Positions 43,913 to 53,617 of a stretch of DNA of 64,000 nt are shown piece by piece. The stretch is from the NCBI RefSeq assembly GCF_014639235.1, contig NZ_BMFU01000007.1, positions 243,150-307,149 of the forward strand, given 5' to 3'. Source of the DNA: Paenibacillus silvae (GTDB lineage Bacteria; Bacillota; Bacilli; Paenibacillales; Paenibacillaceae). The notes below the pieces were generated by a model. It saw nothing but the letters and a program-made list of their open reading frames with translations, was not told the origin of the DNA and did no database searches. Within the stretch, counting starts at the first letter, position 1; each line of letters starts with the position of its first letter. Both the position numbers and the translations under genes were made by a program.

Positions 43913-44392
43913 CTATGCAAGCAGTTGCTCAATAGCAGCACTCATGGACTCTGGAGATTCCTTAGGTTCGATGCGACCAACAACTTCACCCTCGCGGTTC
44001 ACAAGGAACTTGGTAAAGTTCCATTGGATATCACTCGTTTCACCCACACCAGGCTGCTGCTGCTTCAAATATTGAAACAAAGGATGAGCCCCTTCTCCAT
44101 TTACATCCACTTTGGCAAAGACCGGGAAGTTCACGCCATAATTGATCTGGCAGAAGGACTCCGCTTCCTCGCTTGTACCCGGCTCCTGTCCACCAAACTG
44201 ATTGCAAGGGAAACCTAACACAACCAGACCTTGATCACGATAACGGTCATAGAGCTTCTGCAAATCACCGTATTGCGGGGTGAGTCCACATTGACTGGCT
44301 GTGTTCGCAATGACGAGCACCTTGCCTTGATACATATCCAGCGGCACTTCCTGATTCGCAGTGGTTACTGCTTTGTATGAATATACGGACAT
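43913..44392 (-). CDS. Glutathione peroxidase family thiol peroxidase (BsaA-like)
   Basis: Peroxidase of 159 residues that reduces hydroperoxides, in Firmicutes usually with thioredoxin. Peroxidatic C35 is in NTASQCGLTPQY, followed by GFPCNQFGGQEPG and WNFTKFLV, which complete the catalytic Cys/Gln/Trp/Asn set. A second Cys in the FPCNQF motif and one in EAESFC may act as resolving residues. No signal peptide is present. AGGAGG precedes the ATG. Confidence 0.94.
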   Translation of the reverse strand: MSVYSYKAVTTANQEVPLDMYQGKVLVIANTASQCGLTPQYGDLQKLYDRYRDQGLVVLGFPCNQFGGQEPGTSEEAESFCQINYGVNFPVFAKVDVNGEGAHPLFQYLKQQQPGVGETSDIQWNFTKFLVNREGEVVGRIEPKESPESMSAAIEQLLA

Positions 44393-44559
44393 TGCTGATT
44401 CCTCCTATGACATGGTTTAATTTTTACATTATTGAAAGGCAATCGAACGATAACTAAAGAAGGCCCTTGGACTATACCCGCCTCTGGTAAATGAAGCTTG
44501 AAAAGATACAGCCTGCACCTGTCTTTCATTATAGCCCTGTTCCATGGCATACATCAAAT

Positions 44560-45378
44560 TTACCGGGAAGCCAGAATTGCCTCGTATCGCGTCTGCCGCT
44601 CAGCTTTACTCAGCTTGGGACAAGTGTAACAATAATCCTGACCGCCATACACTTTATAATGCAAACAACAGGTTGATTTCATTAACGTCTTTTCCCCGGG
44701 TTGATACGGACTGTCAATCTCTACCGGTTTGAATTTCAGCAGGTTTTTACGCAATCCAAGAATGTCTGGCGACATCGTAATCACATGCTCATATCCCTGA
44801 ACAACGGCTTCACGCTCATGATCTGTAATGTCCATCTGGGTAGCCAGCGTTTTGAACCATCTCAGGATGGATGCAAGCTGCGCCCACATCTGCCCTGTAT
44901 TTGCCTCGCCAGCCATTGCCACCCCTTCTATTAAAGGCCGGAGCTGGTCTCTGTAATATGATGTGAGCATAACCTGTCTTGCGGCAGAGGCTGCTTCGTT
45001 AGAAGCAGATCCACCCTCGTTCGGAGGGGCAGGATGAGCTCGCTCGGTCCGATCTGTCAGTTGAAAAAGGAATGCTGGATATCCGTCCTTGACCACCAGA
45101 TACAGCCGGATATTGTCCAGAGAGAGATCTAATACCTTATCACACATGGCATTGATATAATGAATGCCCAGCAGCAATCCGCGAACGGAATGCATGAAAT
45201 ACACAGCTGCAGTTTGCAGGCTGTCCGCACGTAAATGCTCGTTATAAGCTGTCAGCATAACTCTAGCCTGCTCAGTGTCACGCAGCGATGCAAGAGATGC
45301 CGCGTATACGGCATCTTGAGGAGTACTCATCGTAAAGCGTGCATACTGCTCTAGCCAGGTATAGTTGATGTCGCCCAT
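44560..45378 (-). CDS. FhuF-like (2Fe-2S) ferric-siderophore reductase
   Basis: Protein of about 272 residues. The C-terminus has C-C-x11-C-x2-C (STCCLHYKVYGG then CYTCPKL), the 2Fe-2S ligand set of FhuF-type reductases that release iron from siderophores in the cytoplasm. The ATG at 45378 has GGGAGG 11 bases upstream; the frame stays open to 45537, but that would overlap the ATPase gene by 59 bases. It follows the siderophore ATPase by 100 bases and probably shares its Fur-controlled transcript. The stretch 44393-44559 shows nothing of note. Confidence 0.8.
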   Translation of the reverse strand: MGDINYTWLEQYARFTMSTPQDAVYAASLASLRDTEQARVMLTAYNEHLRADSLQTAAVYFMHSVRGLLLGIHYINAMCDKVLDLSLDNIRLYLVVKDGYPAFLFQLTDRTERAHPAPPNEGGSASNEAASAARQVMLTSYYRDQLRPLIEGVAMAGEANTGQMWAQLASILRWFKTLATQMDITDHEREAVVQGYEHVITMSPDILGLRKNLLKFKPVEIDSPYQPGEKTLMKSTCCLHYKVYGGQDYCYTCPKLSKAERQTRYEAILASR

Positions 45379-45478
45379 AATAGCTGAAACCTCCCATGAA
45401 TGCGAACGAGCCGCGTGCAAACAACGCACAGCGGCTTCATTCTTATAGTAGAGGACACGCAAGGTCCATTTTAATTCA

Positions 45479-46360
45479 TTAACTGCCTGTGGCCTGAACA
45501 CGATGCTGCTCTGCACGGCCTGCATGCACCATAGCACTGTTCATCACTTTTTCAGGAGTGACAGGTTTCTGACGTTCACCAGCAAGCGCATATGGCAGAC
45601 AGAGCGGTACATTCGAACGCGGGTCCATGACGATGTCTGCTTCAATATTAAACACTTCACGCAGTACGTCCGAAGTCATCACTTCAACCGGGGAACCTTG
45701 TGCAACGGCTGCACCTTTCTTGATGCCAATCATATGCTGCGCGTAACGGGATGCATGGTTCAAATCATGGACAACCATGACAATGGTCCGATTAGCCGTG
45801 GCGTTCAGATGCTCCAGCAGTTGTAATACTTCCAGCTGGTGAGCCATATCGAGGAAAGTCGTCGGCTCGTCCAGGAACAGAATATCTGTTTCCTGTGCAA
45901 GAGCCATAGCGATCCATGCACGCTGACGCTGTCCACCCGACAGCTGATCAATCGGACGATCATGGAATTCCGTCATGCCCGTCACTTCAATCGCCCATTC
46001 AATCATGCGTTTGTCTTCTGCACGCATGGAACCGAATCCTTTTTGATAAGGGAAACGACCATAAGAGACAAGCTCGGTAACAGTCAGACCTTCTGGTGCT
46101 GTAGGATTCTGAGGCAGAATCGCAAGCTGCTTGGCAACCTCACGTGTGGATTGCTTATGAATGGACTTGCCGTCAAGTAACACACTTCCTGACTTCGGAG
46201 ACATAATACGTGCCATCGTCTTCAGAATGGTGGATTTCCCCGAGCCATTAGCTCCAACAAGTGCGGTGATTTTACCTTGGGGAATCTGGATGTTCAGATT
46301 CTCAACGATCAGTCTTTCCTCATAAGCGATATCCAGCTTGGACGTCTCCAGACGAAACAT
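45479..46360 (-). CDS. Siderophore ABC transporter ATPase (FecE/YusV-like)
   Basis: ATP-binding subunit of 293 residues with Walker A GANGSGKST, Q-loop LPQNP, signature LSGGQRQRAW, Walker B ILFLDEPT and switch His VVHDLNHA. It has a C-terminal tail of about 40 residues beyond the usual end. No permease or binding-protein gene is adjacent, so it may be a shared ATPase like B. subtilis YusV serving several siderophore importers, including the binding protein at 34562. A Fur box lies about 345 bases upstream, separated from the gene by foldback repeat copy C. Confidence 0.92.
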   Translation of the reverse strand: MFRLETSKLDIAYEERLIVENLNIQIPQGKITALVGANGSGKSTILKTMARIMSPKSGSVLLDGKSIHKQSTREVAKQLAILPQNPTAPEGLTVTELVSYGRFPYQKGFGSMRAEDKRMIEWAIEVTGMTEFHDRPIDQLSGGQRQRAWIAMALAQETDILFLDEPTTFLDMAHQLEVLQLLEHLNATANRTIVMVVHDLNHASRYAQHMIGIKKGAAVAQGSPVEVMTSDVLREVFNIEADIVMDPRSNVPLCLPYALAGERQKPVTPEKVMNSAMVHAGRAEQHRVQATGS

Positions 46361-46480
46361 GCGATCATCCCTCTCTCATTAATCCCGGTTATGTATTCCG
46401 GCTATAGTCACGACAACGAAATTGAAATTATATATTGATGTGATATTCTGCATTTTCCGACGCTTCAATCATTTACATTT

Positions 46481-46670
46481 CTATATAAATTGAACAAAAG
46501 ATTTACACAATCCACTCCGATGACAGAACAACCTTCCAATCGCTGTTATCCCCAGATTTTTTTGATTCCTTTTTGCAATGGGAAAATCCGGTGATAAAGG
46601 CGAACGCTTCGCTTTTTCAGGTTTTTTCTGCCCTCTCCGTTCGAGTGTAAATAAAAGTTCAACTTATACA
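46481..46670 (+). repeat. Foldback repeat copy C
   Basis: A 190-bp copy with ends CTATATAAATTGAAC and GTTCAACTTATA (one mismatch). It shares CCACTCCGATGACAGAA, CGCTGTTATCCCCAGAT and CCTCTCCGTTC with the other copies. It lacks about 45 bp present in copies B and D between two GCGAA-like sequences. It lies 121 bases upstream of the ATPase start. Confidence 0.9.
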
Positions 46671-46702
46671 CGAAAACGATAAATTAACTATACTAAAGAT
46701 AC

Positions 46703-46717
46703 TGATAATCATTATCA
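46703..46717. promoter_or_regulatory. Fur box upstream of the siderophore ATPase
   Basis: TGATAATCATTATCA is a perfect 7-1-7 Fur site. The only downstream gene in range on the minus strand is the ATPase at 46360. From 46718 to 46951 no gene is seen. Confidence 0.85.
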
Positions 46718-46951
46718 CTTGTCAACAGGAAATGCTCTATCTTTTGATAAAATAAGCATTTTTCTAGTCGAATTTGGTGTTCTGCAAGGTAACATGCCAC
46801 TTATTATATGAGAGTATTTCTCAATGATTCCGTGCTTTTTTTCACTTCGTGAAGTTGTCCTTAATGTGAATCAATTATTTTATGTCTATATTGTGAACAA
46901 ACGGGGTCATCGGGAGTGATTCTCCGCAGGTTGTGTTTTATTAAAAAAAGA

Positions 46952-46979
46952 TGACCCTGAAACCTGCGCTTCAGGATCA
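46952..46979 (-). terminator. Terminator of the tubulin-GTPase-GAP1 operon
   Basis: On the minus strand TGATCCTGAA pairs with TTCAGGGTCA around eight bases, followed by CTTTTTTT. It lies 23 bases past the GAP1-like stop codon. Confidence 0.9.
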
Positions 46980-47001
46980 CCTCCAGGTACGAATTCTGAA
47001 T

Positions 47002-50000
47002 TCAGCTCGGCTCATACATCAAGTCGATTACGATCTTCAAGCCCTGTGCTTCATGCTGAATGCTCACGACATGCTCGGGCTGAACATTTTCCGGCAATGC
47101 TATCTGCATGCCATAAGGATACAAACGCTCCGCTTCTGCCGCAGTCAGTGGTTTGAAGCTGCCTGTGCTGCCGCCAGCAGTCTGACCCTCAGACGAACCC
47201 TTGTTATCGGTTTCCCCCTGCTTGCCTGCTTCTGCATTACTGCTGCCTTCACCCTTCCCCTGATTGGCCTCAGATTGACCGGCTACGGTTGAATCCGACT
47301 TCTGTGTTGAATCATCGCTTGGCTGCTGCGTCCCATCCGTTCCGCTAGTTGTGGAATCAGCAGTATCGGCACCCGCAGCACCTTCACTTGTGCCTGACCC
47401 GGATTCATTGCTGCTGCCCGCCGAGCTGTCCGGGGACGATGCGGGATCATTCGTTGTGTCCGGCTTTCCAGCAGCGTTCAAGCTTTGCCACTGATCCGTA
47501 ACGTCGAATTCCTTCATACTCTGATCATCCATGAGCAGCTGCAGTTTACCGCGTTCAAAAGGAATTCCCCCCGTCTCACTTCGAAAACGGATAACCAATT
47601 GGGCCGGAGATGCTGTTCCCTCCTGCTTGGTGGCAGCAACAATGTAAGCTATATAGTCTGGTAGCTGCTCTTCAGGATTAGCCGGAACTGCAGGTTGCTG
47701 CTCGGTAGGGGGCTGCGCCTGAGGTTCAGCCTTATTGCTCATCAAGGCATACGATCCACCTGCAATGCCTGCAATGAGAATTAGCAGCAGTCCAAGCCAG
47801 CGTTTTTTCTTCCGTCCAGTCAGCATACGCATGAGCGGGGAGGCAAGCTCGGCTTTTGCCCGATCATAGATTGGCTTCATGGCTTTTCCTGCCTTGGCAT
47901 AATACGGCCTGAATGCTGACTTGGAACGAAACGCTTCCCGGTCATGCGACTTGAAGTAGTTGATGATTGCATCTGCATATCCTTTATGTGCATTGGAAGC
48001 ACGAACAAACATGCGCTGCGAGCCGGACCATTCAAAGAAGGTATACAGCACTTCTGCTTGACCTGTATGATTGCGTACAAATTCGATCAAACCCGAGTAA
48101 TCCAGCCGATTGCTTCCACTTCCCCCGCGGTAGAATGCCAAGGGCAGCGCCTCATACGCCGCGGGTCCTGCATGGCTCTGCAGCTCCGCAGCCAACCAGC
48201 GGCGAGTCCAGCGCTGAAGCTCATCACGCTCGGCGAGAGAAAGGGCCTCCATGTTTTCTTCGGCCTTGCCATCCCCGCTGAGCCAGGCTCTGGCGGCCAG
48301 CATCATATTGGTTCTTGCCGCAACATCAGAGCCCTGACGTGCAGCCCAATCTCTCACCTCATCTCCATGCTGGAGAATATCAATCTGAAGCAGCTGGTCA
48401 CGATTCACCCGTTCCAGATCCAGGTCCTCAATCATAAAGAGGTTAATCACATAAGCAAGCTTGTCCGCCAGCTTGGTTAACGCCTCCTGATATACGGCGG
48501 GTTGTCTGCCAGAAGCTGTGGCAGTTGCATGGTCTGAAGAATGTTCAGGCTGCTGACCCGGTCTCGCTGCTACCTCCGACTGCCCGATATAGCCTGTAAT
48601 CTCTGGCTCCAGCGCGCTATTCCCGGTAATCCGGTCCAGTACACTAACCCGCTGAAGGGCTTTATTCGCGGATTGAACCGGATCAGGTGCAGAGCACAGC
48701 CTTTCTCGCAGCTCGGTACAGGAACGTTCAAGTAACAGGGCCGACTGGATAACAGACGGATGAGCTGTAACCCACCGCTGAACCAGCTCAATGATACCAG
48801 CGGCGGTCTCCGTTTGTTTCAGTTGATGATCCAGATACGGTTCGAACAGCAGCTTGGTTAACGAGGCATTGGTCAGCACCTTATCAAAGAAGGCTTGATG
48901 CAGCTGTACATCACGATCCAGAATGGCATACAGCTCCTGAACAGCACGCATCCGCTTCTGCACACGCGCATTGTTCACAGCGTAGATAAAATAATCCACA
49001 ATCCGGATCTTCACCACAGGTGCAGCAACCCGGAAATACTCTCCGATGCGCGAGGCAACCGCTTCCTCGGGTACATTTTCCCGCCGTACGCTGTCCAGCT
49101 CCCGGCTGAGCAAGGTCAGAAACAGCTCGTTCAGACGTGAACGCTGCTGCTGTGCACCTTCCGGCTTCAGATACGTCAGCAAACCGCTGAGGACCTCGCT
49201 TTTGTTATTCAGATACAAATCCTCCACGCCTTGCTCCAGGCTGTAGAACACGGATAACTCTCCGTAAGCCTCAATGGAAAGGTCACGTCCAGGCTCCATG
49301 CCTGCGAGCATCTCATCGGCAAATTCGTAGAATGCCGCTGCCCTTGCCTGATCCTGCATCAGAAACCATGCGAATTCAGCATATGGCAGCTTCGCTACCG
49401 AAGCATCCGCATGTGTGACACGGCCAGAGACAAGATCAAAGGTGAAATCCTTCTCCGTGTTCCGATCCTTGGGACGCAGTGTGCCGCGCTCTACAAACTG
49501 AACGTGAATACCCTTTTTGGCCTGTGGCTCTTTGGCAAAGGTCATGAAGCCAAGCAGCCGGCGGAACGCATAAGGCAAAGCTCTGTACAGCAGACGCAGC
49601 AGCGCCTTGGCGGCTGCCGCCACTTCCTCCGCAGCCACATCAAGCGCAATGTAGACCTTGCGGCGTGCAGCGACAGACTGCATCACAGCATAAAGCATGC
49701 GCTTGAACATCGTCTCATCAATCTTCAAGGCGCTCAAAATCTGAACAGGTGCTGTGTTCGTTCCGAATCTTTCTTCGCTGTCTGCAGCTGGCACCGATTT
49801 TCCTGCTGTTACAGGCAGCTTGCTTAGCGCTGGAAGCTCTGTTCCCTGCTCGATATCATAGGAGGTGACAAACATCGTATCCAGCCAGTCCACACGCTTT
49901 ATATACTCTTCCATGCTTGCCGGAGATAAGACGTAATTATGAGCAAAGAAGGCGCTGCGCAGCCCGGTAAAGTCCGCAGCCTGGTACACATTTTGCCCCA

Positions 50001-50256
50001 GAATCGTCTCGCCGCTCTCCAGATGCAGCATATGCATGGAAGCCGGAAACTTGCTCTCGTCCTTCTCACCCCGGCCTGTCAGCTCCGCAGGAGCATCATA
50101 GACGCAGTAGGGATGAAGCACTTTTTTGATAAAAGAAGGGTCCAGCCCCGGCGAAGCCGCCACCGTATCGAACCCCTCTGTTGTACGGAATACCCCGCGC
50201 CGCTCTCTCGTGTACATCTGCTGTTCAATGGGCGGAGTGCTGGAGGAACGCATCAT
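47002..50256 (-). CDS. GAP1-like GTPase-associated membrane protein
   Basis: Protein of 1084 residues. The opening (EQQMYTRERRGVF ... GFDTVAASPGL ... PYCVYDAP) fits my memory of the GAP1-N2 domain of GTPase-associated protein 1. A long helical region follows. A single membrane helix lies at about 798-820 (RWLGLLLILIAGIAGGSYALM in part), after the basic GRKKKR. Outside lies a domain broken by a Ser/Gly/Thr/Asp-rich spacer of about 120 residues and a C-terminal beta-rich segment. Its ATG overlaps the TGA of the GTPase gene, so the two are made together. It is the last gene of the operon and is followed by a terminator. Confidence 0.75.
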   Translation of the reverse strand: MMRSSSTPPIEQQMYTRERRGVFRTTEGFDTVAASPGLDPSFIKKVLHPYCVYDAPAELTGRGEKDESKFPASMHMLHLESGETILGQNVYQAADFTGLRSAFFAHNYVLSPASMEEYIKRVDWLDTMFVTSYDIEQGTELPALSKLPVTAGKSVPAADSEERFGTNTAPVQILSALKIDETMFKRMLYAVMQSVAARRKVYIALDVAAEEVAAAAKALLRLLYRALPYAFRRLLGFMTFAKEPQAKKGIHVQFVERGTLRPKDRNTEKDFTFDLVSGRVTHADASVAKLPYAEFAWFLMQDQARAAAFYEFADEMLAGMEPGRDLSIEAYGELSVFYSLEQGVEDLYLNNKSEVLSGLLTYLKPEGAQQQRSRLNELFLTLLSRELDSVRRENVPEEAVASRIGEYFRVAAPVVKIRIVDYFIYAVNNARVQKRMRAVQELYAILDRDVQLHQAFFDKVLTNASLTKLLFEPYLDHQLKQTETAAGIIELVQRWVTAHPSVIQSALLLERSCTELRERLCSAPDPVQSANKALQRVSVLDRITGNSALEPEITGYIGQSEVAARPGQQPEHSSDHATATASGRQPAVYQEALTKLADKLAYVINLFMIEDLDLERVNRDQLLQIDILQHGDEVRDWAARQGSDVAARTNMMLAARAWLSGDGKAEENMEALSLAERDELQRWTRRWLAAELQSHAGPAAYEALPLAFYRGGSGSNRLDYSGLIEFVRNHTGQAEVLYTFFEWSGSQRMFVRASNAHKGYADAIINYFKSHDREAFRSKSAFRPYYAKAGKAMKPIYDRAKAELASPLMRMLTGRKKKRWLGLLLILIAGIAGGSYALMSNKAEPQAQPPTEQQPAVPANPEEQLPDYIAYIVAATKQEGTASPAQLVIRFRSETGGIPFERGKLQLLMDDQSMKEFDVTDQWQSLNAAGKPDTTNDPASSPDSSAGSSNESGSGTSEGAAGADTADSTTSGTDGTQQPSDDSTQKSDSTVAGQSEANQGKGEGSSNAEAGKQGETDNKGSSEGQTAGGSTGSFKPLTAAEAERLYPYGMQIALPENVQPEHVVSIQHEAQGLKIVIDLMYEPS

Positions 50257-51512
50257 CCCACTCTCCCCTCAATGTATTTCAGCTTGTACAGCAGCCATAG
50301 GAAGGGCTCGTCCACCCTGATCGGGCTGACCACACCTTGAATTTTCATATCCACCGGATTGCTGCCGAGTGCAGATACAGCGAAATAAGCGGTGTCCTTG
50401 AAGTACACATCCATCGTGCCTTTGAACGGACGATCCACCTTCTCGATAAAACGGCGAATCTCCCCGTCGATATTTTCGAACTCGGTCAGGTCAAACCACT
50501 CGCGATGCACCATGTTGCGGAACACGTTACTGTTCGATTTGATGTAATCCCCTTCCTCATCCTTGAGGGAGTGCAGCATGTCACTTTTGGTGAGCACAAC
50601 AGCCGTCGGGATATTGGTCTTGGCCTTGTCCTGATAAGCGATAAAGTCACCGAACAACGTCAGTACCACATCGCGCGGCTCATCATATTTTGGCGTCCAT
50701 TCTCCGGGCTCGCTGCCGAGATTAATCCGAATTTTGTCCCGAATGGAACGAATCTGAAGCGGGTCCACCATAAACAGAATGCCTGCCGAGTTTTTGATAT
50801 GCTGTCCGTGCAAGCCCAGATAGTCCTGCTCCACCATACCTTCACCTGCCACGTCAAAAAACACCAGCGTCAGCGGCGCTTTATCCTCGTCCTTGAACAC
50901 AAACTGGAAAATAAACGGCTCCTGCAGCTTTTCCTTCTGCGTGGAGTCCAGCAGATCACCCCGCTCGAACAGCGGCTCTTCGTAATCGGCACGGAAGCGG
51001 CGGCTGATCTCGGCATTCAGCGGCATACACGCAGCATCAAAATGATCGGCTGTATAATGCTGGAGCGTATGAATCAAGGATGTCATATAGACCGATTTAC
51101 CGACCTGTGATGCCCCGATAATGGATATGATATTGCTCGGGGCCTTGCCCGCCGTTACAGGTAGCTCATTATGACAGTGCGGGCACAAGCGGCGGCGTGT
51201 GACTACACCGTAACGATCATTAAGCCCCATCACGATGTTATCCGAATAGATTCGGTGCTCCTCAGGCACGTCATAAGGCGACAATACGGCTTCCATATCA
51301 AACACCGTATCCAGCCCAAAGCGCTCCCGGTATCGGTTCAGCTTGGCATCTTCCCCAAGGGCGTAGTCCTCGTCATCGTCACGATGATGTGCCGCACGGA
51401 ACACCACCTCTTCCGGTGAAAATTTGCTGAAGCAGTACGGACATACGATGTCGTAGAACAACGGCCGCTCCTCCGGCTGCTGTCTCTTCAAAAACCGGCT
51501 AAAAAAACTCAT
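50253..51512 (-). CDS. P-loop GTPase with zinc knuckle (conflict-system type)
   Basis: Predicted GTPase of 419 residues. Zinc-binding pairs CPYC (24-27) and CPHC (110-113) flank an inserted acidic segment. The P-loop is GASQVGKS (133-140), the G3 motif FFDVAGEG (D220) and the G4-like TKSD (308-311). These fit TRAFAC-like GTPases that accompany GAP1 proteins in bacterial conflict or signalling loci; the exact family was not verified. ATG 51512 has GGAGGGGAG 6-7 bases upstream; the frame is open to 51530. It overlaps the GAP1-like gene by four bases. Confidence 0.8.
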   Translation of the reverse strand: MSFFSRFLKRQQPEERPLFYDIVCPYCFSKFSPEEVVFRAAHHRDDDEDYALGEDAKLNRYRERFGLDTVFDMEAVLSPYDVPEEHRIYSDNIVMGLNDRYGVVTRRRLCPHCHNELPVTAGKAPSNIISIIGASQVGKSVYMTSLIHTLQHYTADHFDAACMPLNAEISRRFRADYEEPLFERGDLLDSTQKEKLQEPFIFQFVFKDEDKAPLTLVFFDVAGEGMVEQDYLGLHGQHIKNSAGILFMVDPLQIRSIRDKIRINLGSEPGEWTPKYDEPRDVVLTLFGDFIAYQDKAKTNIPTAVVLTKSDMLHSLKDEEGDYIKSNSNVFRNMVHREWFDLTEFENIDGEIRRFIEKVDRPFKGTMDVYFKDTAYFAVSALGSNPVDMKIQGVVSPIRVDEPFLWLLYKLKYIEGRVG

Positions 51513-51558
51513 AGCCACTCCCCTCCCCATATCTGTGTAATACGATCGTCATGTATGT

Positions 51559-52257
51559 TCAATCGGATATCAGCCGATAGGCGGCTCCGTATTTCGGGCC
51601 GTCCGTGAAGAATAACCTCACATAGTCGTCCTTGGCGACTTCAACTGGCGGCATTTCATTTTTCCCTGGTGCAAAATCACTGACAAACGGATACACCGTA
51701 CCATCCTCCTTGTTCAGCGGAACCCCTCCCTGCTTGCGAACATAACAGAGCGCTTCCTTAGGCACAGGTACTTCGGCTGTTACGGTCATCAATACCGTCT
51801 TGCGTTTCTGAAAAAAGCTGCGCTTATAACGAATGGCAAAGCGGATATCCGCCTTGCCTGCACTTGCAATCCCTTGATTCTCCTCATCCTGCTGACGAAT
51901 CAGCACAGGTCCGTCCTCCTGCATCAGACACGCATACACGGTATACTGAATTGCGCCAAAACCGGTGATTCGATCCGCATACCCGTTGTTGGCCTTGTAT
52001 TCCTCTCTCGTATACAGCTTCAGCTTGCCTTGTGTGTGCGAGGACAACTGCTGATGCCCCCTATATGAACTCTCACCGCTGTGATCTTCGCTCTCCCGAT
52101 CATCGTTCACTTGATTGAGCTCCACACGTTCCACATATACCGCCTCCAGCTGTTCAGGCCACAGCCAGCGAAGCGAGCAGCGTCCATCGTCCACCGCAAG
52201 TGTCAGCTTGCGAATCCGGGGAGCCGAGGGATCAGCATCTGCATTCATAAACTGCAT
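51559..52257 (-). CDS. Uncharacterised protein of the tubulin-GTPase operon
   Basis: Not recognised. It is a soluble protein of 232 residues with no signal peptide or membrane segment, and alternating hydrophobic patterns that suggest a beta-sandwich or two (KLTLAVDDGRCSLRWLWP ... DYVRLFFTDGPKYGAAYRL). A charged, Ser/His-rich loop lies near residues 55-75. The ribosome binding site GGGGAGGT lies 9 bases before the ATG. It is 21 bases from the vWA gene upstream and 46 from the GTPase gene, so it belongs to the same operon and is likely a structural or adaptor part. Confidence 0.75.
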   Translation of the reverse strand: MQFMNADADPSAPRIRKLTLAVDDGRCSLRWLWPEQLEAVYVERVELNQVNDDRESEDHSGESSYRGHQQLSSHTQGKLKLYTREEYKANNGYADRITGFGAIQYTVYACLMQEDGPVLIRQQDEENQGIASAGKADIRFAIRYKRSFFQKRKTVLMTVTAEVPVPKEALCYVRKQGGVPLNKEDGTVYPFVSDFAPGKNEMPPVEVAKDDYVRLFFTDGPKYGAAYRLISD

Positions 52258-52278
52258 ATTCCATTGACCTCCCCGATG

Positions 52279-53574
52279 TTAAAATCCTTTGCTGCGTGTG
52301 TCTCTTGGTCGTTGTCCGAAGCCTTCCCCAGAAGAGGTTCCGCTTCCGACCTCCCGGCGTCCCCGGCTTTTGCGTGGTGTATTTTCTTTAATCGGAACAA
52401 TCCAGGAGAACAGGGTAAGCACCCCTGACAGAATCAGCATTGCCCCCAAACGGACAAAAGCGTCCCCCACGTTGGAGCCGTCCAGCCCCCACTCCAGCAA
52501 AAGTCCAGCCAGCAGTCCCGATACGGCACCGCCCACCCCAAAGCTGAGTGCAAGATGACGGTTATCAAACACAAGTCCTAAAGACACGCCGAGAGCCACA
52601 CCGATCAACAGCAAGGCGGCAACACGGAAGATCGCCAGATATACGCTGTGTTCCATCGCACCCGTACGTTCAGTCACCAGCGTACGCTCATCAATCGTAT
52701 CGTAAATTTGCTGGAACGCGACATTGAGGCCGCCCGCGTCCGGCACATCATAGTACATGCCGCCGGTTTGCTGGGCAATGCTCTTGAGCAAATCCGTACC
52801 CGAAGGGTCTACCAGGCTCAAACCTACCGTATGGATGGCAACCTGTTCCTGTACATACTGCGGCAAAATGTCCGAGATATCTGCATCACTGAATCCATCG
52901 GATAACAGAATAACCACAGTACCTCGTTTCGGGTCCTGTTTTCCCTTGATCAGTTCCATGCCTTCTCTAAGCACCGTGTCAAAATTGGTTCCACCCGATG
53001 TGGTCACAATGCTGTCGATCTTGCTGTTCACTTCATTTTTGGCGGCTTCGCTGTCCACAGCAATGAATGGCTGCAGCACTTGCGGCTGATCATGGAACGT
53101 AATGACCGCCACCTGTTTGTCACTTTCCATCTGATTGATTAAACTCTTCGCCGCTTCAAACCGCCCGTTATTCGGGTCCGTTTCGCTCATGCTGCCTGAG
53201 TTGTCGATCATCAGAATGATATCTTTGACCTGCTTCGCCCCGCCCGGATTGATCTGATACAGCAGCTGCAAGCCGAGTCCAACGACCAGCAGCAGCGCCA
53301 GTGTTGCAGGCACAAGCAGCTTCCAGGACAGTCCCAGATATCTAAGCTTCCACGAAGAGCCGTTCAAACGCGGCGAGATCATCTCTGCCAGCAAGCAGAA
53401 CAGTCCTACACTAAGCGCCACTACGCCAAAATATAATCCCATCAGCAGCAGGCGCGGCATCTCCCCGAGCCACTGACGCAGCATAATTTCTCCTGCCGCA
53501 AAACCCACCGCTCCGCCAATCAGGCTGAACAGGACCAGGAGAAGATTGATTTTTCGCTGCATGTCTGCATGCAT
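52279..53574 (-). CDS. Membrane-anchored vWA domain protein
   Basis: Protein of 431 residues. Three membrane helices (about 9-28, 40-63, 86-106) precede a von Willebrand A domain with the MIDAS DxSxS (D124, S126, S128 in IDNSGSMS), Thr in TTSGGTNFD and Asp in LLSDGFSD. Further helices lie at about 315-385, and the tail is basic and Gly/Ser/Arg-rich. The topology places the metal-binding vWA domain outside the cell or in the wall zone. It probably binds a partner protein through Mg. The ATG at 53574 has AAAGGA close by; the ATG at 53562 is an alternative. Confidence 0.88.
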   Translation of the reverse strand: MHADMQRKINLLLVLFSLIGGAVGFAAGEIMLRQWLGEMPRLLLMGLYFGVVALSVGLFCLLAEMISPRLNGSSWKLRYLGLSWKLLVPATLALLLVVGLGLQLLYQINPGGAKQVKDIILMIDNSGSMSETDPNNGRFEAAKSLINQMESDKQVAVITFHDQPQVLQPFIAVDSEAAKNEVNSKIDSIVTTSGGTNFDTVLREGMELIKGKQDPKRGTVVILLSDGFSDADISDILPQYVQEQVAIHTVGLSLVDPSGTDLLKSIAQQTGGMYYDVPDAGGLNVAFQQIYDTIDERTLVTERTGAMEHSVYLAIFRVAALLLIGVALGVSLGLVFDNRHLALSFGVGGAVSGLLAGLLLEWGLDGSNVGDAFVRLGAMLILSGVLTLFSWIVPIKENTPRKSRGRREVGSGTSSGEGFGQRPRDTRSKGF

Positions 53575-53617
53575 CCTTTCTTAGAACCTGCCAGAAGCAG
53601 GCTGACTTGGTTAACCC

